Below are positions 8,363 through 16,858 of a stretch of DNA of 64,000 bases, in pieces. The notes under the pieces were generated by a model. It was not told where the DNA came from. It did not search any database and worked only from the letters and a program-made list of their open reading frames with translations. Position 1 is the first letter of the stretch, and every line of letters begins with the position of its first letter. Source of the DNA: Clostridia bacterium (GTDB lineage Bacteria; Bacillota; Clostridia; UBA1381); the NCBI GenBank assembly GCA_017415105.1, contig JAFQJD010000006.1, forward strand, positions 41,610-105,609, in the 5' to 3' direction. Made by a program: the position numbers and the translations under genes.

Positions 8363-10054
8363 ATGAAAAAAGTTATTTTGTTTTTACTCGTGGCTATGTT
8401 GTTTGTTGTAGGTTGTGCAACTGCAAAGGACGGTGTAGAAAACAATATAAATAAGCCAAGCGAATGGGCAGAGAGTTACGCGTCAAAAGCGATAGAATTG
8501 GGTATAACTGATGGCGTGGATGCTTTATGGCTTGAGCCGGTAAATCGTGAGCATTTTTGTGAATTTGTGTACAATATGTTGGATAAAACAGGCGTAGAAT
8601 GGACTGGAACGATAGAAAACCCGTTCGGTGATACCGATAATGAAAAGGTGATTGCCTTATACGGAAAGGGTATTATAGAGGGTAAATCAGATGATACTTT
8701 TGTGCCTGAGGATGAACTCACACGTGAGGAAGCCGCAACAATTCTTTGCAGAATTGTGCGGTATATGAATCTGCCGTCTACAGAAATGTACTATGTTTTT
8801 GACGATGAGTCTGAGATTTCAGAATGGGCAATGGATTCTGTTCAGGTAATATGCAACCTTGGCGTTATGAACGGCATTGGCACTAACAGATTTAGCCCGA
8901 AAGGCAACTACACTGCCGAACAAGCTGTTACAACTTTGGTAAGGTTGTTTGATATTATCCCGGGCGAAGAAAATACAAATTTATCATTTGCTGACAGCCT
9001 TAATGGCGAAATGCCAGACGATGCGAATTATATGTTCTCGCCGTTGTCTATTAAAATGGCACTGGCACTTGCAGCAAACGGTGCTGAAGGTGAAACACAG
9101 CAGGAAATACTTGATACAATTGGAATAACAGATTTAGACCAGTATAATGAATCAGTAAAAAGTATGATTAAAAGCTATTCTGAATCAGATTTGCTGAAGA
9201 TTGACATTTCGAATTCCATATGGATAAATTCTGATAATACGCCACAAAAATTTTCAAAAGAATATTCTAATAAGGTTACAGAGTATTTTAATGCAGAATC
9301 CGATACGGTTACCAATAAAACGGCATTGCCCAGAATCAATGGCTGGGTAAATGATAAAACGCATGGGAAAATTCCAACAATTATCGGCGAGGACAATATA
9401 GACTTTGGTGCTATGCTTATAAATGCCGTATATTTTAACGGTAGATGGCAGAATGAGTTTTACAAGGGTGTAACTGAAAAAGATGTGTTCATTGACAAGA
9501 ATGGCAAAAAAACCGATATAGAGTTTATGAACAAAACATCAGATATGAGGTATGCAAATACAAATGATGTGCAAATCATTGAGCTTCCGTATATGGTTGA
9601 TGAGAAATCTGAAGATATGTATATCAGCATGTATTTAATGATGTCAGATGCAGAATTTGAGCCGGAGGCGGTATTAAATTCAGCGGAGCTTTCCTCAACG
9701 TATGTTGCACTGTCTCTGCCGAAGTTTAAAGTTGAATACAGTACAGGTTTGAATGATATTCTTAAAAAGAACGGAATACAAAAAGCTTTTAGCAGCAGGG
9801 CTGAATTCGGGAATATGTTTGATGGCGGAAATATGTTTATTAGTGACACTTTGCATAAGACATACATAGAAGTTGATGAAGAGGGAACAGAAGCGGCGGC
9901 TGTTACTGCAGTTACAATGAAGGCGACATCGGCTATGCCCACGCCAAAACCTGAACCTATAGAGGTTAAGTTCAATAAACCATTTACGTTTGTAATACGA
10001 GATAATTCAAACGGCGAAATCCTGTTTATGGGTGAATATTCATATGCAAAATAA
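8363..10054 (+). CDS. Surface lipoprotein with SLH repeats and a serpin domain
   Basis: 563 residues. A lipoprotein signal peptide ends in VVGC with the lipid-bearing Cys at 18. Three SLH-like segments follow (about 30-190; for example GIIEGKSDDTFVPEDELTRE and GVMNGIGTNRFSPKGNYTAE), which normally bind secondary cell-wall polymer. Residues about 200-563 are a complete serpin: NYMFSPLSIKMALALAANGA near its start, a reactive-centre hinge EEGTEAAAVT and the closing PFTFVIRD...ILFMGEYS. The hinge keeps the small residues required for inhibitory serpins; counting from Gly at P15 gives Thr-Ser as the predicted P1-P1'. It likely protects the cell surface from host or microbial serine proteases. ATG 8363 follows CGGAGGTGATT. 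Confidence 0.9.
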   Translation: MKKVILFLLVAMLFVVGCATAKDGVENNINKPSEWAESYASKAIELGITDGVDALWLEPVNREHFCEFVYNMLDKTGVEWTGTIENPFGDTDNEKVIALYGKGIIEGKSDDTFVPEDELTREEAATILCRIVRYMNLPSTEMYYVFDDESEISEWAMDSVQVICNLGVMNGIGTNRFSPKGNYTAEQAVTTLVRLFDIIPGEENTNLSFADSLNGEMPDDANYMFSPLSIKMALALAANGAEGETQQEILDTIGITDLDQYNESVKSMIKSYSESDLLKIDISNSIWINSDNTPQKFSKEYSNKVTEYFNAESDTVTNKTALPRINGWVNDKTHGKIPTIIGEDNIDFGAMLINAVYFNGRWQNEFYKGVTEKDVFIDKNGKKTDIEFMNKTSDMRYANTNDVQIIELPYMVDEKSEDMYISMYLMMSDAEFEPEAVLNSAELSSTYVALSLPKFKVEYSTGLNDILKKNGIQKAFSSRAEFGNMFDGGNMFISDTLHKTYIEVDEEGTEAAAVTAVTMKATSAMPTPKPEPIEVKFNKPFTFVIRDNSNGEILFMGEYSYAK

Positions 10055-10541
10055 AGTGACAGTTCATCCGTTCCCGCCGCTATATGATGAAAACTCAAAA
10101 ATACTTATTCTTGGTAGTTTTCCATCAATAAAATCCCGTGAGCAGATGTTTTTCTATGGGCATCCGCAAAATCGGTTCTGGAAAGTCGTTTCAACGGTAT
10201 TTGATGATAAAATTCCATGCAGCATAGAGGAAAAGAAAGAGTTTTTGAGGCTGCACGGTATCGCATTGTGGGATGTTATTGCATCGTGCGAAATTGATGG
10301 TAGTTCAGATAGTTCGATTAAAAATGTGAAGGTAAACAACATTTCGGAAATTTTGAATACAGTAGATATAAAAGCGATTTTTGTCAATGGAAAAACTGCT
10401 GAAAAGTATTATAAAAAGTGTATGGAAAAAACAGTATGCAGAAGTGCAATATGCCTGCCGTCAACATCACCGGCAAATGCTGCATGGTCTATAGACAGAC
10501 TCATTAAAGCATGGAGTGTTATAAAGGAACAGGTAGTATGA
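10044..10541 (+). CDS. DNA-deoxyinosine (hypoxanthine) glycosylase, UDG superfamily
   Basis: About 165 residues. The N-terminal ILGSFPS and YGHPQNRFWKV segments and a C-terminal LPSTSPANA segment match the hypoxanthine-DNA glycosylase group of the uracil-DNA glycosylase superfamily, which removes deaminated adenine from DNA. ATG 10044 is preferred to GTG 10032 because GGGTG precedes it by about 9 bases. It overlaps the serpin stop by 11 bases, so translation may be coupled. Hairpin array 2 begins inside its stop codon. Confidence 0.8.
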   Translation: MQNKVTVHPFPPLYDENSKILILGSFPSIKSREQMFFYGHPQNRFWKVVSTVFDDKIPCSIEEKKEFLRLHGIALWDVIASCEIDGSSDSSIKNVKVNNISEILNTVDIKAIFVNGKTAEKYYKKCMEKTVCRSAICLPSTSPANAAWSIDRLIKAWSVIKEQVV

Positions 10542-10737
10542 TTTCAAGCAACGCTTGAAATCGTCGATGTAAATCTGTTGTGAGATTTTCGATATGTGCT
10601 AAAGCACTCGATATGCCTGTCGGCTTGATATGTTGCTGACGCAACGGGATTTATATCATATCGATTTTACGAAGTAAAAATATTGAGCATTCGAAGATTG
10701 TATATCGACAAAAATCAGTCGGCATCTAAATTGTTCA
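10540..10737. repeat. Hairpin array 2: TCGATAT words, then ATATCGA words, with hairpins between
   Basis: Opens with GATTTCAAGC-AAC-GCTTGAAATC (10540-10562), overlapping the glycosylase stop. Word TCGATGT/TCGATAT/TTGATAT is at 10564, 10589, 10608 and 10625; reverse-complement forms ATATCGA/ATATTGA/ATATCGA are at 10658, 10680 and 10702. Hairpins between them include AAATCTGTTGTGAGATTT, GTGC-TAAA-GCAC, GCC-TGTC-GGC, GTTGC-TGAC-GCAAC and TTTTAC-GAA-GTAAAA. It closes with CATCTAAATTGTTCA (10723-10737), matching the array 1 tail in 14 of 15 positions. The word differs from array 1 but the architecture is the same. Confidence 0.85.
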
Positions 10738-10787
10738 TAAATTCAGGGATATCAATTCCTGACGGAATTTGATGAGGAGGTATAGAT

Positions 10788-10946
10788 ATGTGGAAGGCTT
10801 TGTTGGCACTTGCTGTTACATTTATTGCCGGTCTGCTCGGTATGGCTATTGGCTACGATGCAATGAACGGCTTTTCAGAAATGGGCAGTGTTGTCGCTGT
10901 TGCCGTAATGGGTGCATTTATAATATATTTTAACGAGAAGAAATAA
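10788..10946 (+). CDS. Small two-helix membrane protein
   Basis: 52 residues with a strong GAGGAGG site (10774-10780). A hydrophobic helix at about 3-22 is followed by a polar turn (YDAMNGFSEMG) and a second hydrophobic helix at about 33-47, ending in NEKK. I do not recognise the family. It lies between hairpin array 2 and topB; the gap to topB is about 42 bases, so they may be co-transcribed. Function unknown. Confidence 0.7.
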   Translation: MWKALLALAVTFIAGLLGMAIGYDAMNGFSEMGSVVAVAVMGAFIIYFNEKK

Positions 10947-10988
10947 GCTTTCAGATTTAACCGGAATGGCAGAAAAGGGGAAATTGAT

Positions 10989-13097
10989 ATAAAAGTTATA
11001 ATCGCAGAGAAGCCGAGCCTTGCCCGTAATATTGCGGCAAGTATCGGGAATATGAAAAGAGCTGACGGATATTTGATTGGTGGGGAATACATAATTACGT
11101 GGGTTTTCGGCCACTTGTTTTCGTTGGCTGATATTGAATATTATTCTCCGAACCCCGACGGAACTAACCGATGGTCGATAAAGAATATTCCGTGTTTCCC
11201 CGAAAAGTTTGTGTTTGAGCTGAAAAAAGACCAGAGAACAAAGCAGGTTGATCCGGGTGTTAAAAAACAGTTTGAGACGATAAAAGCACTTATCGGTCGT
11301 GACGATGTTGATATGATAATAAACGCAGGCGATGCCGACCGTGAGGGTGAAATAATAATCAGAATATGTGTTGAGGAGGCAAACTCAAACGGAAAACCCT
11401 TCAAGAGGTTGTGGCTACCTGACCAGACCCCCGAAACAATACGTCAGGCACTTTCAGAAATGAAAGACGAAAGCGAATATGAAAACCTTGCAAACGAGGG
11501 TTATGCAAGAACGTATATTGACTGGCTTTACGGTGTGAATCTTACACGTTTTGCTACGCTCAAAAACGGTAAGCTTTTAAGAGTGGGACGTGTTATTGTG
11601 CCGATAGTTAAAGCTATTTATGACCGTGATATGGCAATCCGTAACTTTAAGCCGGAGATATACTACGGAATAGTGAGTAAAGCCATTACAAACGGTGAAG
11701 AAATCGAGCTTACCAGTAAGGAAAAGTTCGATAAGAATGAGTTTTCAAAGGCACAGGCACTTTGTGATAAATACAATGCATCAGATGCGATAGTAATTGA
11801 AAAAAAGAAAAAGAAAGATACTTTAAAACCGGGCAAGCTGTATTCGCTTACAAAGCTTCAGAATGTGCTCGGCAAAAAATATAAAATGTCAATGGAACAG
11901 AGCCTGAAAATAGTTCAGGACTTGTACGAAAAAGGGTACGTGACATATCCGAGAACGAACTCGGAATATCTTGCAACTGCGGAAAAGGACAAGATAAAAA
12001 CAATACTTACTTCAGTTTCAAAGATAGGCTATCCCGTAAAATTCAAGGATGGAAAGACCATATTTGACGATTCAAAGATTGAATCGCATTCAGCACTTAC
12101 GCCGACATATAAAATACCGAAAAAGGACAGCTTAAGTCCGGATGAATATACTGTTTATTCGACCATAATGCGTAGGTTTGTTGCGGTATTCTGTGCAGAG
12201 GATTGTGTGGTTGAAAAAACTGAAATTAAGATTGATGTCGGTGGATTTGAGGAGTTCACCTTAAAAGGAACGGTCATCGCAGAGCCGGGCTGGACAAAGT
12301 ATGATGACTATTCTAAAAAGGACAAAATTTTGCCCAAGCTTGAAAAGGGCGATAAAATCAATGTGGATTTTAAGCCCACAGAAAAGGAAACACAGCCACC
12401 CAAGCATTATACAATAGAAACCCTTAATAACTATCTCAAAAACCCGTTTAAGGAGGACAAAAAGAAAGCCTCGGAGGATGATAGTGATGAGGAAGAATAC
12501 AGAGCAATTTTTGAGGGACTTGAGCTTGGAACAGAAGCAACAAGAACAGGCATAATAGATAACGCAAAAAAGAGCGGATACATTGAGCTGAAAAAGGACG
12601 TATATAAAATTCTGCCTGACGGCGAAAATCTGATAGAGTCACTTATCAGAATGAATATAAGTATGGATAAATACAAAACGGCAGAGGTTGGTAAAGCTCT
12701 CAAGAAGGTTTTTAGGGGAGAGTTTACTATAGACGACAGTATAGCTATTGCAAAGAGTGAAATAAAAACGGTTTTTGCAAAAAAGAACGTGCCGCCGGAG
12801 CTTGATACAGATGACGGATTTATCGGCGATATTATCGGTAAATGCCCGATGTGCGGTGCTGATGTAATACGCACAAGTTTTGGCTATGGCTGTTCGGGAT
12901 ATAAGGAGAATGGCTGTAAATTCGGAATAAAGAATGTTATCTGTTCAAGAGTTATATCAAAAGCCAATGTACAAAAAATGCTCGAAACAGGAATAAGCTA
13001 CAAGATAGACGGTTTTGTTTCGCCAAAAAGCGGAAAAACATTCCAGGCGTATCTGAAACTTGAAAGCGGCAGAGCAGTATTTGATTTTAACGACTAA
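10989..13097 (+). CDS. topB: DNA topoisomerase III (type IA), apparent ATA start
   Basis: From ATA 10989 the protein is 702 residues: (M)KVIIAEKPSLARNIAASIG, a canonical topoisomerase IA opening. It has a Toprim domain with the catalytic Glu at 7 and DADREGE later, the active-site Tyr at 320 (TYPRTNSEYL) and a C-terminal zinc finger (CPMCG ... CSGY ... GC). The first in-frame ATG (11052) would remove the catalytic Glu. Between the in-frame stop at 10944 and 11052 there is no in-frame ATG, GTG or TTG; the only plausible starts are ATT 10983 and ATA 10989. AAAAGGGG (10973-10980) is 8 bases before ATA. The enzyme relaxes and decatenates single-strand-gapped DNA. Confidence 0.9.
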   Translation: MKVIIAEKPSLARNIAASIGNMKRADGYLIGGEYIITWVFGHLFSLADIEYYSPNPDGTNRWSIKNIPCFPEKFVFELKKDQRTKQVDPGVKKQFETIKALIGRDDVDMIINAGDADREGEIIIRICVEEANSNGKPFKRLWLPDQTPETIRQALSEMKDESEYENLANEGYARTYIDWLYGVNLTRFATLKNGKLLRVGRVIVPIVKAIYDRDMAIRNFKPEIYYGIVSKAITNGEEIELTSKEKFDKNEFSKAQALCDKYNASDAIVIEKKKKKDTLKPGKLYSLTKLQNVLGKKYKMSMEQSLKIVQDLYEKGYVTYPRTNSEYLATAEKDKIKTILTSVSKIGYPVKFKDGKTIFDDSKIESHSALTPTYKIPKKDSLSPDEYTVYSTIMRRFVAVFCAEDCVVEKTEIKIDVGGFEEFTLKGTVIAEPGWTKYDDYSKKDKILPKLEKGDKINVDFKPTEKETQPPKHYTIETLNNYLKNPFKEDKKKASEDDSDEEEYRAIFEGLELGTEATRTGIIDNAKKSGYIELKKDVYKILPDGENLIESLIRMNISMDKYKTAEVGKALKKVFRGEFTIDDSIAIAKSEIKTVFAKKNVPPELDTDDGFIGDIIGKCPMCGADVIRTSFGYGCSGYKENGCKFGIKNVICSRVISKANVQKMLETGISYKIDGFVSPKSGKTFQAYLKLESGRAVFDFND

Positions 13098-13119
13098 AAA
13101 TCTGAATTTTAAACTTTTT
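13096..13119. repeat. Possible remnant of the stop-codon-associated palindromic element
   Basis: Directly after the topB stop, AAAATCTGAA is joined to TTTTAAACTTTT. These resemble the left (AAAGTCTGAATAAAT) and right (ATTTATTTAAACTTT) ends of the element at 24616-24719, with the interior missing. Short and AT-rich, so it could be chance. Confidence 0.3.
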
Positions 13120-13144
13120 AATATGTATGGAAAGGAATATAGAT

Positions 13145-14017
13145 ATGTACTTATCCGATAAATGGGAAGATTACAGAATAATAGACGCATCAGGCGGTGA
13201 AAAGCTTGAGTACTGGGGTAAATACCTTCTGCGTCGTCCTGACCCGATTGCGGTGTGGGATGATAAGGTGGATATTGCACGCTGGAACAAGGTTGATGCG
13301 TGGTATCACCGTTCAAACAAAGGCGGCGGAAGCTGGCAGGTGTTTAATAAATCAATCCCTGAAAAGTGGCAGATAAAATACCGTGACCTTGTGTTCAATG
13401 TCCGCCCGACAGGGTTCAAGCATACGGGACTGTTCCCCGAACAGGCGGTTAACTGGGATTTTATATCAGACCTTATAAAGTCGGCAAACCGACCGATAAA
13501 GGTGCTTAATCTGTTTGCATATACAGGCGGTGCAACGGTCAGTGCATTGGCATCAGGTGCTGAGGTGTGTCACGTTGATGCATCAAAGGGCATTGTCACA
13601 TGGGCAAAAGAAAACGTTGTATCATCAGGACTTGGCGATGCAAAGGTCAGATATATTGTAGATGATGTTGTGAAGTTTGTAAAACGTGAAATCAGGCGTG
13701 GCAACAAATATGATGGAATAATAATGGACCCGCCATCTTACGGCAGAGGTCCGTCGGGTGAAATGTGGAAGATTGAAGATGCACTCTATCCTCTTATCTG
13801 CGACTGTATGGAAATACTTTCGGATAATCCGTTGTTTCTGCTTATAAACTCATACACCACCGGACTCTCGGCAACGGTATTGAAGAATGTAATGACAGTA
13901 ACTGCACAGAAAAAATTCGGCGGTGAATTTGATGCAGACGAGATAGGATTGCCGATAGAATCAAACGGACTCGTTCTGCCGTGCGGAATAACCGGCAGAT
14001 GGTACAGAAAGGACTGA
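13145..14017 (+). CDS. SAM-dependent methyltransferase, RlmI/RlmK-like (rRNA cytosine C5 type)
   Basis: About 290 residues. ATG 13145 is preferred over ATG 13127 because GGAAAGGA (13129-13136) precedes it by 8 bases. A Rossmann SAM site (LNLFAYTGGATVSALASGA), an acidic SAM-contact residue (VDASKG) and the DPPSYGRG motif match the RlmI-like class I methyltransferases that modify 23S rRNA. It has no obvious PUA domain at the N-terminus, which instead carries a short Trp-rich region (about 1-85). It is followed after 4 bases by coaBC. Confidence 0.8.
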   Translation: MYLSDKWEDYRIIDASGGEKLEYWGKYLLRRPDPIAVWDDKVDIARWNKVDAWYHRSNKGGGSWQVFNKSIPEKWQIKYRDLVFNVRPTGFKHTGLFPEQAVNWDFISDLIKSANRPIKVLNLFAYTGGATVSALASGAEVCHVDASKGIVTWAKENVVSSGLGDAKVRYIVDDVVKFVKREIRRGNKYDGIIMDPPSYGRGPSGEMWKIEDALYPLICDCMEILSDNPLFLLINSYTTGLSATVLKNVMTVTAQKKFGGEFDADEIGLPIESNGLVLPCGITGRWYRKD

Positions 14018-14021
14018 TGAT

Positions 14022-15218
14022 ATGCTAAAAGGAAAAACAGTTGTGCTTGGTGTTACAGGTTCTGTTGCGGCGTATAAGACCGCAAACCTTGCACGTATGA
14101 TAAAGAAGCTTGGCGGTAATGTTCATGTGCTTATGACAAAGAATGCAGAGAATTTTATAAATCCATTCACATTTGAAACACTTACGCAGAACAAGTGTCT
14201 TGTGGATACATTCGACCGCAATTTTCAGTACAGTGTCGAGCACGTTGCAATTGCAAAGCAGGCAGATGTTGTTATGATAGCACCGGCAAGTGCGAATGTA
14301 ATCGGCAAGATTGCAAACGGAATTGCTGATGATATGCTAACAACTACTGTTATGGCGTGCCCGTGTACAAAGATAATAGCACCGGCAATGAACCATAATA
14401 TGTACCATAACCCGATAGTGCAGGATAATATAGAAAAGCTTAAGAGATTCGGATATACTATAGTTGCCCCGGCTCACGGGATGCTTGCAAACGGTGATAT
14501 GGGGGACGGCAGAATGCCTGATGAAGAGGAGCTTCTGGAATACATTCTCCGTGAGGTAAGCCATGAGAAGGATATGGCAGGCAAGCGTGTGCTTGTAACT
14601 GCAGGAGCAACACGTGAGGCGATTGATCCGGTGCGGTTTATAACAAACCGTTCAACCGGCAAAATGGGCATAGAGCTTGCACGTGCGGCGATGTACCGTG
14701 GTGCGGAAGTTACACTTGTTAAGGGTGCAACTGAGGTCAAAGCACCGATGTTTGTTGATGTGGTTAATGTGGAATCTGCGGAGGATATGTATAATGCAGT
14801 GGAAAAGCACGCACCAGACTGTGATATAATAATAAAGGCGGCGGCAGTGGCTGATTATACGCCTAAAACCGTTGCAGAGCAAAAAATCAAAAAATCAGAC
14901 GGTGACAGTGTGATTGAACTGACACGCACAAAGGATATTTTAAAGTCGCTTGGCGCAGCAAAAAAGGCAGGTCAGTTCATATGCGGTTTTTCAATGGAAA
15001 CAGAAAATCTGCTTGAGAACTCAACCAGAAAGCTTGAGTCAAAAAATGCCGATATGATTTGTGCAAACTCTCTTACAGACGAGGGGGCAGGCTTTGGTGT
15101 TGATACCAACGTAATAACACTCATAACAAAAGAGGGGGCAGAAAAACTCCCGAAGCTTTCAAAGTTTGAGTGTGCAAACGCAATACTTGACACAATTATA
15201 AAAGGAGAAAACGCATAA
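14022..15218 (+). CDS. coaBC: Bifunctional phosphopantothenoylcysteine decarboxylase/synthetase
   Basis: 398 residues, standard for fused CoaBC. The flavoprotein CoaC domain (about 1-180) shows GVTGSVAAYK, the APAMNHNMY active-site segment and the GDMGDGRMPDEEEL stretch carrying the decarboxylase region. CoaB (about 185-398) begins with VLVTAGATREAIDPVR and contains NRSTGKMG and KAAAVADY. It makes 4'-phosphopantetheine in coenzyme A synthesis. Its TAA overlaps the ATG of trmB (TAATG), indicating translational coupling. Confidence 0.96.
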   Translation: MLKGKTVVLGVTGSVAAYKTANLARMIKKLGGNVHVLMTKNAENFINPFTFETLTQNKCLVDTFDRNFQYSVEHVAIAKQADVVMIAPASANVIGKIANGIADDMLTTTVMACPCTKIIAPAMNHNMYHNPIVQDNIEKLKRFGYTIVAPAHGMLANGDMGDGRMPDEEELLEYILREVSHEKDMAGKRVLVTAGATREAIDPVRFITNRSTGKMGIELARAAMYRGAEVTLVKGATEVKAPMFVDVVNVESAEDMYNAVEKHAPDCDIIIKAAAVADYTPKTVAEQKIKKSDGDSVIELTRTKDILKSLGAAKKAGQFICGFSMETENLLENSTRKLESKNADMICANSLTDEGAGFGVDTNVITLITKEGAEKLPKLSKFECANAILDTIIKGENA

Positions 15219-15853
15219 TGCGAATGAGAAAAAAGAAAAACTGTGCCGCAAGAATTGAGCGGTGCGGTGATATACGCATAACTGACCCTGAAGCTCACAA
15301 GGGTAAATGGAACGAAGTTTTTGGGAACGATAACCCCATACACGTTGAAATCGGATGCGGTAAGGGCAGCTTTGTTGTGGGTATGGCAAAGATGTACCCT
15401 GACGTGAACTTTATCGCAATTGAAAAGGTTGAGGACGTCATAGTTATGGCAATGGAAAAGGCGATAGAAAACGAGGTAAAAAACGTACTTTTTATGGACC
15501 TTGACGCCGAACGTATTGAGGACTTTTTTGAAAAAGGCGAGATTGAAAGAATTTACTTAAACTTCTCGGACCCGTGGAAAAAGAGCAAGCAGGCAAAACG
15601 CCGTCTTACTCACAAAAATTTCCTTGACCGATACAAAAAGGTACTTAACAGCGGCGACTTTATATGGTTTAAGACTGACAACCGTAAACTCTTTGAGTTT
15701 TCACTCAACTCATTCTGTGCAGAAGGGTTCAGATTACAAAATATAACTCTTGATTTACACGATTCGGGATTTACTGGCAATGTTATAACCGAATACGAGC
15801 AACGGTTTATAGATTTGGGACAGCCGATATACAGGTTAGAGGCTACATTTTAA
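15218..15853 (+). CDS. trmB: tRNA (guanine-N7-)-methyltransferase
   Basis: 211 residues. EIGCGKGSFV is the SAM-binding motif; NFSDPWKKSKQAKRRLTHKNFL is the family signature with the catalytic Asp region, and FKTDNRKLFEFS follows. It methylates G46 in the tRNA variable loop. Overlaps the coaBC stop by one base and ends at a strong bidirectional terminator. Confidence 0.95.
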   Translation: MRMRKKKNCAARIERCGDIRITDPEAHKGKWNEVFGNDNPIHVEIGCGKGSFVVGMAKMYPDVNFIAIEKVEDVIVMAMEKAIENEVKNVLFMDLDAERIEDFFEKGEIERIYLNFSDPWKKSKQAKRRLTHKNFLDRYKKVLNSGDFIWFKTDNRKLFEFSLNSFCAEGFRLQNITLDLHDSGFTGNVITEYEQRFIDLGQPIYRLEATF

Positions 15854-15855
15854 TA

Positions 15856-15890
15856 CAATCTAAAAAAGGGCATTGCCCTTTTTTAGATTG
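15856..15890. terminator. Bidirectional terminator between trmB and the Spo0A-like gene
   Basis: Perfect arms CAATCTAAAAAAGGGC and GCCCTTTTTTAGATTG around ATT. The right arm overlaps the 3' end of the minus-strand gene. Confidence 0.9.
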
Positions 15891-16659
15891 CAATATTATG
15901 TTTCAGTCTCAAACGTAAATCGTCTGCAAGCATAGCTATGTATTCGGAGTTAGTGGGGTATCCGTGACAGGCATTTTCGGGGGAAACACCGAAAATGTCA
16001 TAAATCACCTTTTTGTTTCCTCTGTTCCACGATACCTTGATTGCGTGGCGGATGGACCGTTCAATGCACTGTGGTGATTTGTTGTATTTTTTCGCAACCA
16101 TCGGGTAAAGCTTTCGTGTTATCGGGTCAAGTGTCGATATGTCATCTATCGCAAATTTGAGTGATGAACGGATATAATTGTAGCCGTTAAGATGTGCCGG
16201 CACGCCCATACAGTGCAGGAAATGTGTAATCTTAACATCAATACTGTCATTTGAGGGTGGAGTGACGGGTGATACAGAACTCTCATCTGCAAGCTCTGCG
16301 ATTGTATTACATATCTCTGAATATGACTGTGGCTTTATCATAAAATAATCAGCACCATGGCTTCCGGCACTTTTTATCATACTTGGGGTTATTGTGAGTG
16401 AGTTTATTATGACAAATGGCTTTGGCTTTTTATAGCTGTTTTTTAAATGTCTCAGAAATCCCATAACATCAAATCCCGGCATAAGAAAGTCAGTTATTAT
16501 AAAAGTCGGGTTTATAATTTCAAGCATCCTGAGCACCGATGCACCGTCCGTTACATAGGCGGCGTCGAAAAATGCCGGGTGCGATTTTGCGGTATCTGTG
16601 AGACCGTGTGCGTATTCCTCATCTTTGTCAATTATGAGGAGTGTGATTTGTTTTTTCAT
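15883..16659 (-). CDS. spo0A: Spo0A-type sporulation response regulator with a divergent receiver
   Basis: 258 residues. An N-terminal receiver (1-120) has its phospho-acceptor Asp in FIITDFLMPG and the conserved Lys in YFMIKP. The C-terminal effector domain (about 145-258) is strongly Spo0A-like: GVPAHLNGYNYIRSS, LYPMVAKKYNKSP, ERSIRHAIKVSWNRGN and PTNSEYIAMLADDLRL. Compared with the B. subtilis protein as I recall it, the acidic pocket D-D reads D-K and the switch Thr reads Ser, so phosphorylation could differ. It controls entry into sporulation. A paralogue rather than the main Spo0A is possible. Confidence 0.88.
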   Translation of the reverse strand: MKKQITLLIIDKDEEYAHGLTDTAKSHPAFFDAAYVTDGASVLRMLEIINPTFIITDFLMPGFDVMGFLRHLKNSYKKPKPFVIINSLTITPSMIKSAGSHGADYFMIKPQSYSEICNTIAELADESSVSPVTPPSNDSIDVKITHFLHCMGVPAHLNGYNYIRSSLKFAIDDISTLDPITRKLYPMVAKKYNKSPQCIERSIRHAIKVSWNRGNKKVIYDIFGVSPENACHGYPTNSEYIAMLADDLRLRLKHNIAI

Positions 16660-16817
16660 TTAAGTTTCTCCTTTTTTTGAAATCTGTTGAAAGTATATCA
16701 TCAAATATGCACGAAATCAATAGAAAAACAGGAACTGTAAAGAACTTTTAAACTCACCTACACGGAGTTACAAAATGTTGTTTTTTGTGTCCGGATATGA
16801 CAATTTTTACGAACGAA

Positions 16818-16850
16818 AAAATCAGCTCTGCAACGGCAGAGCTGATTTAT
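16818..16850 (-). terminator. Terminator of the lipoprotein gene
   Basis: Arms AATCAGCTCTGC and GGCAGAGCTGATT surround a short loop; on the minus strand a T-run follows (AAAAAA on the plus strand at about 16815-16821). Confidence 0.8.
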
Positions 16851-16858
16851 AACTGTCA

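Noticed and set aside
8101..10737. Hairpin arrays as integron attC sites or CRISPR
   Set aside because: No integrase, no attC core sites, no constant repeat with unique spacers of regular length; the words flip strand halfway, which neither system does.
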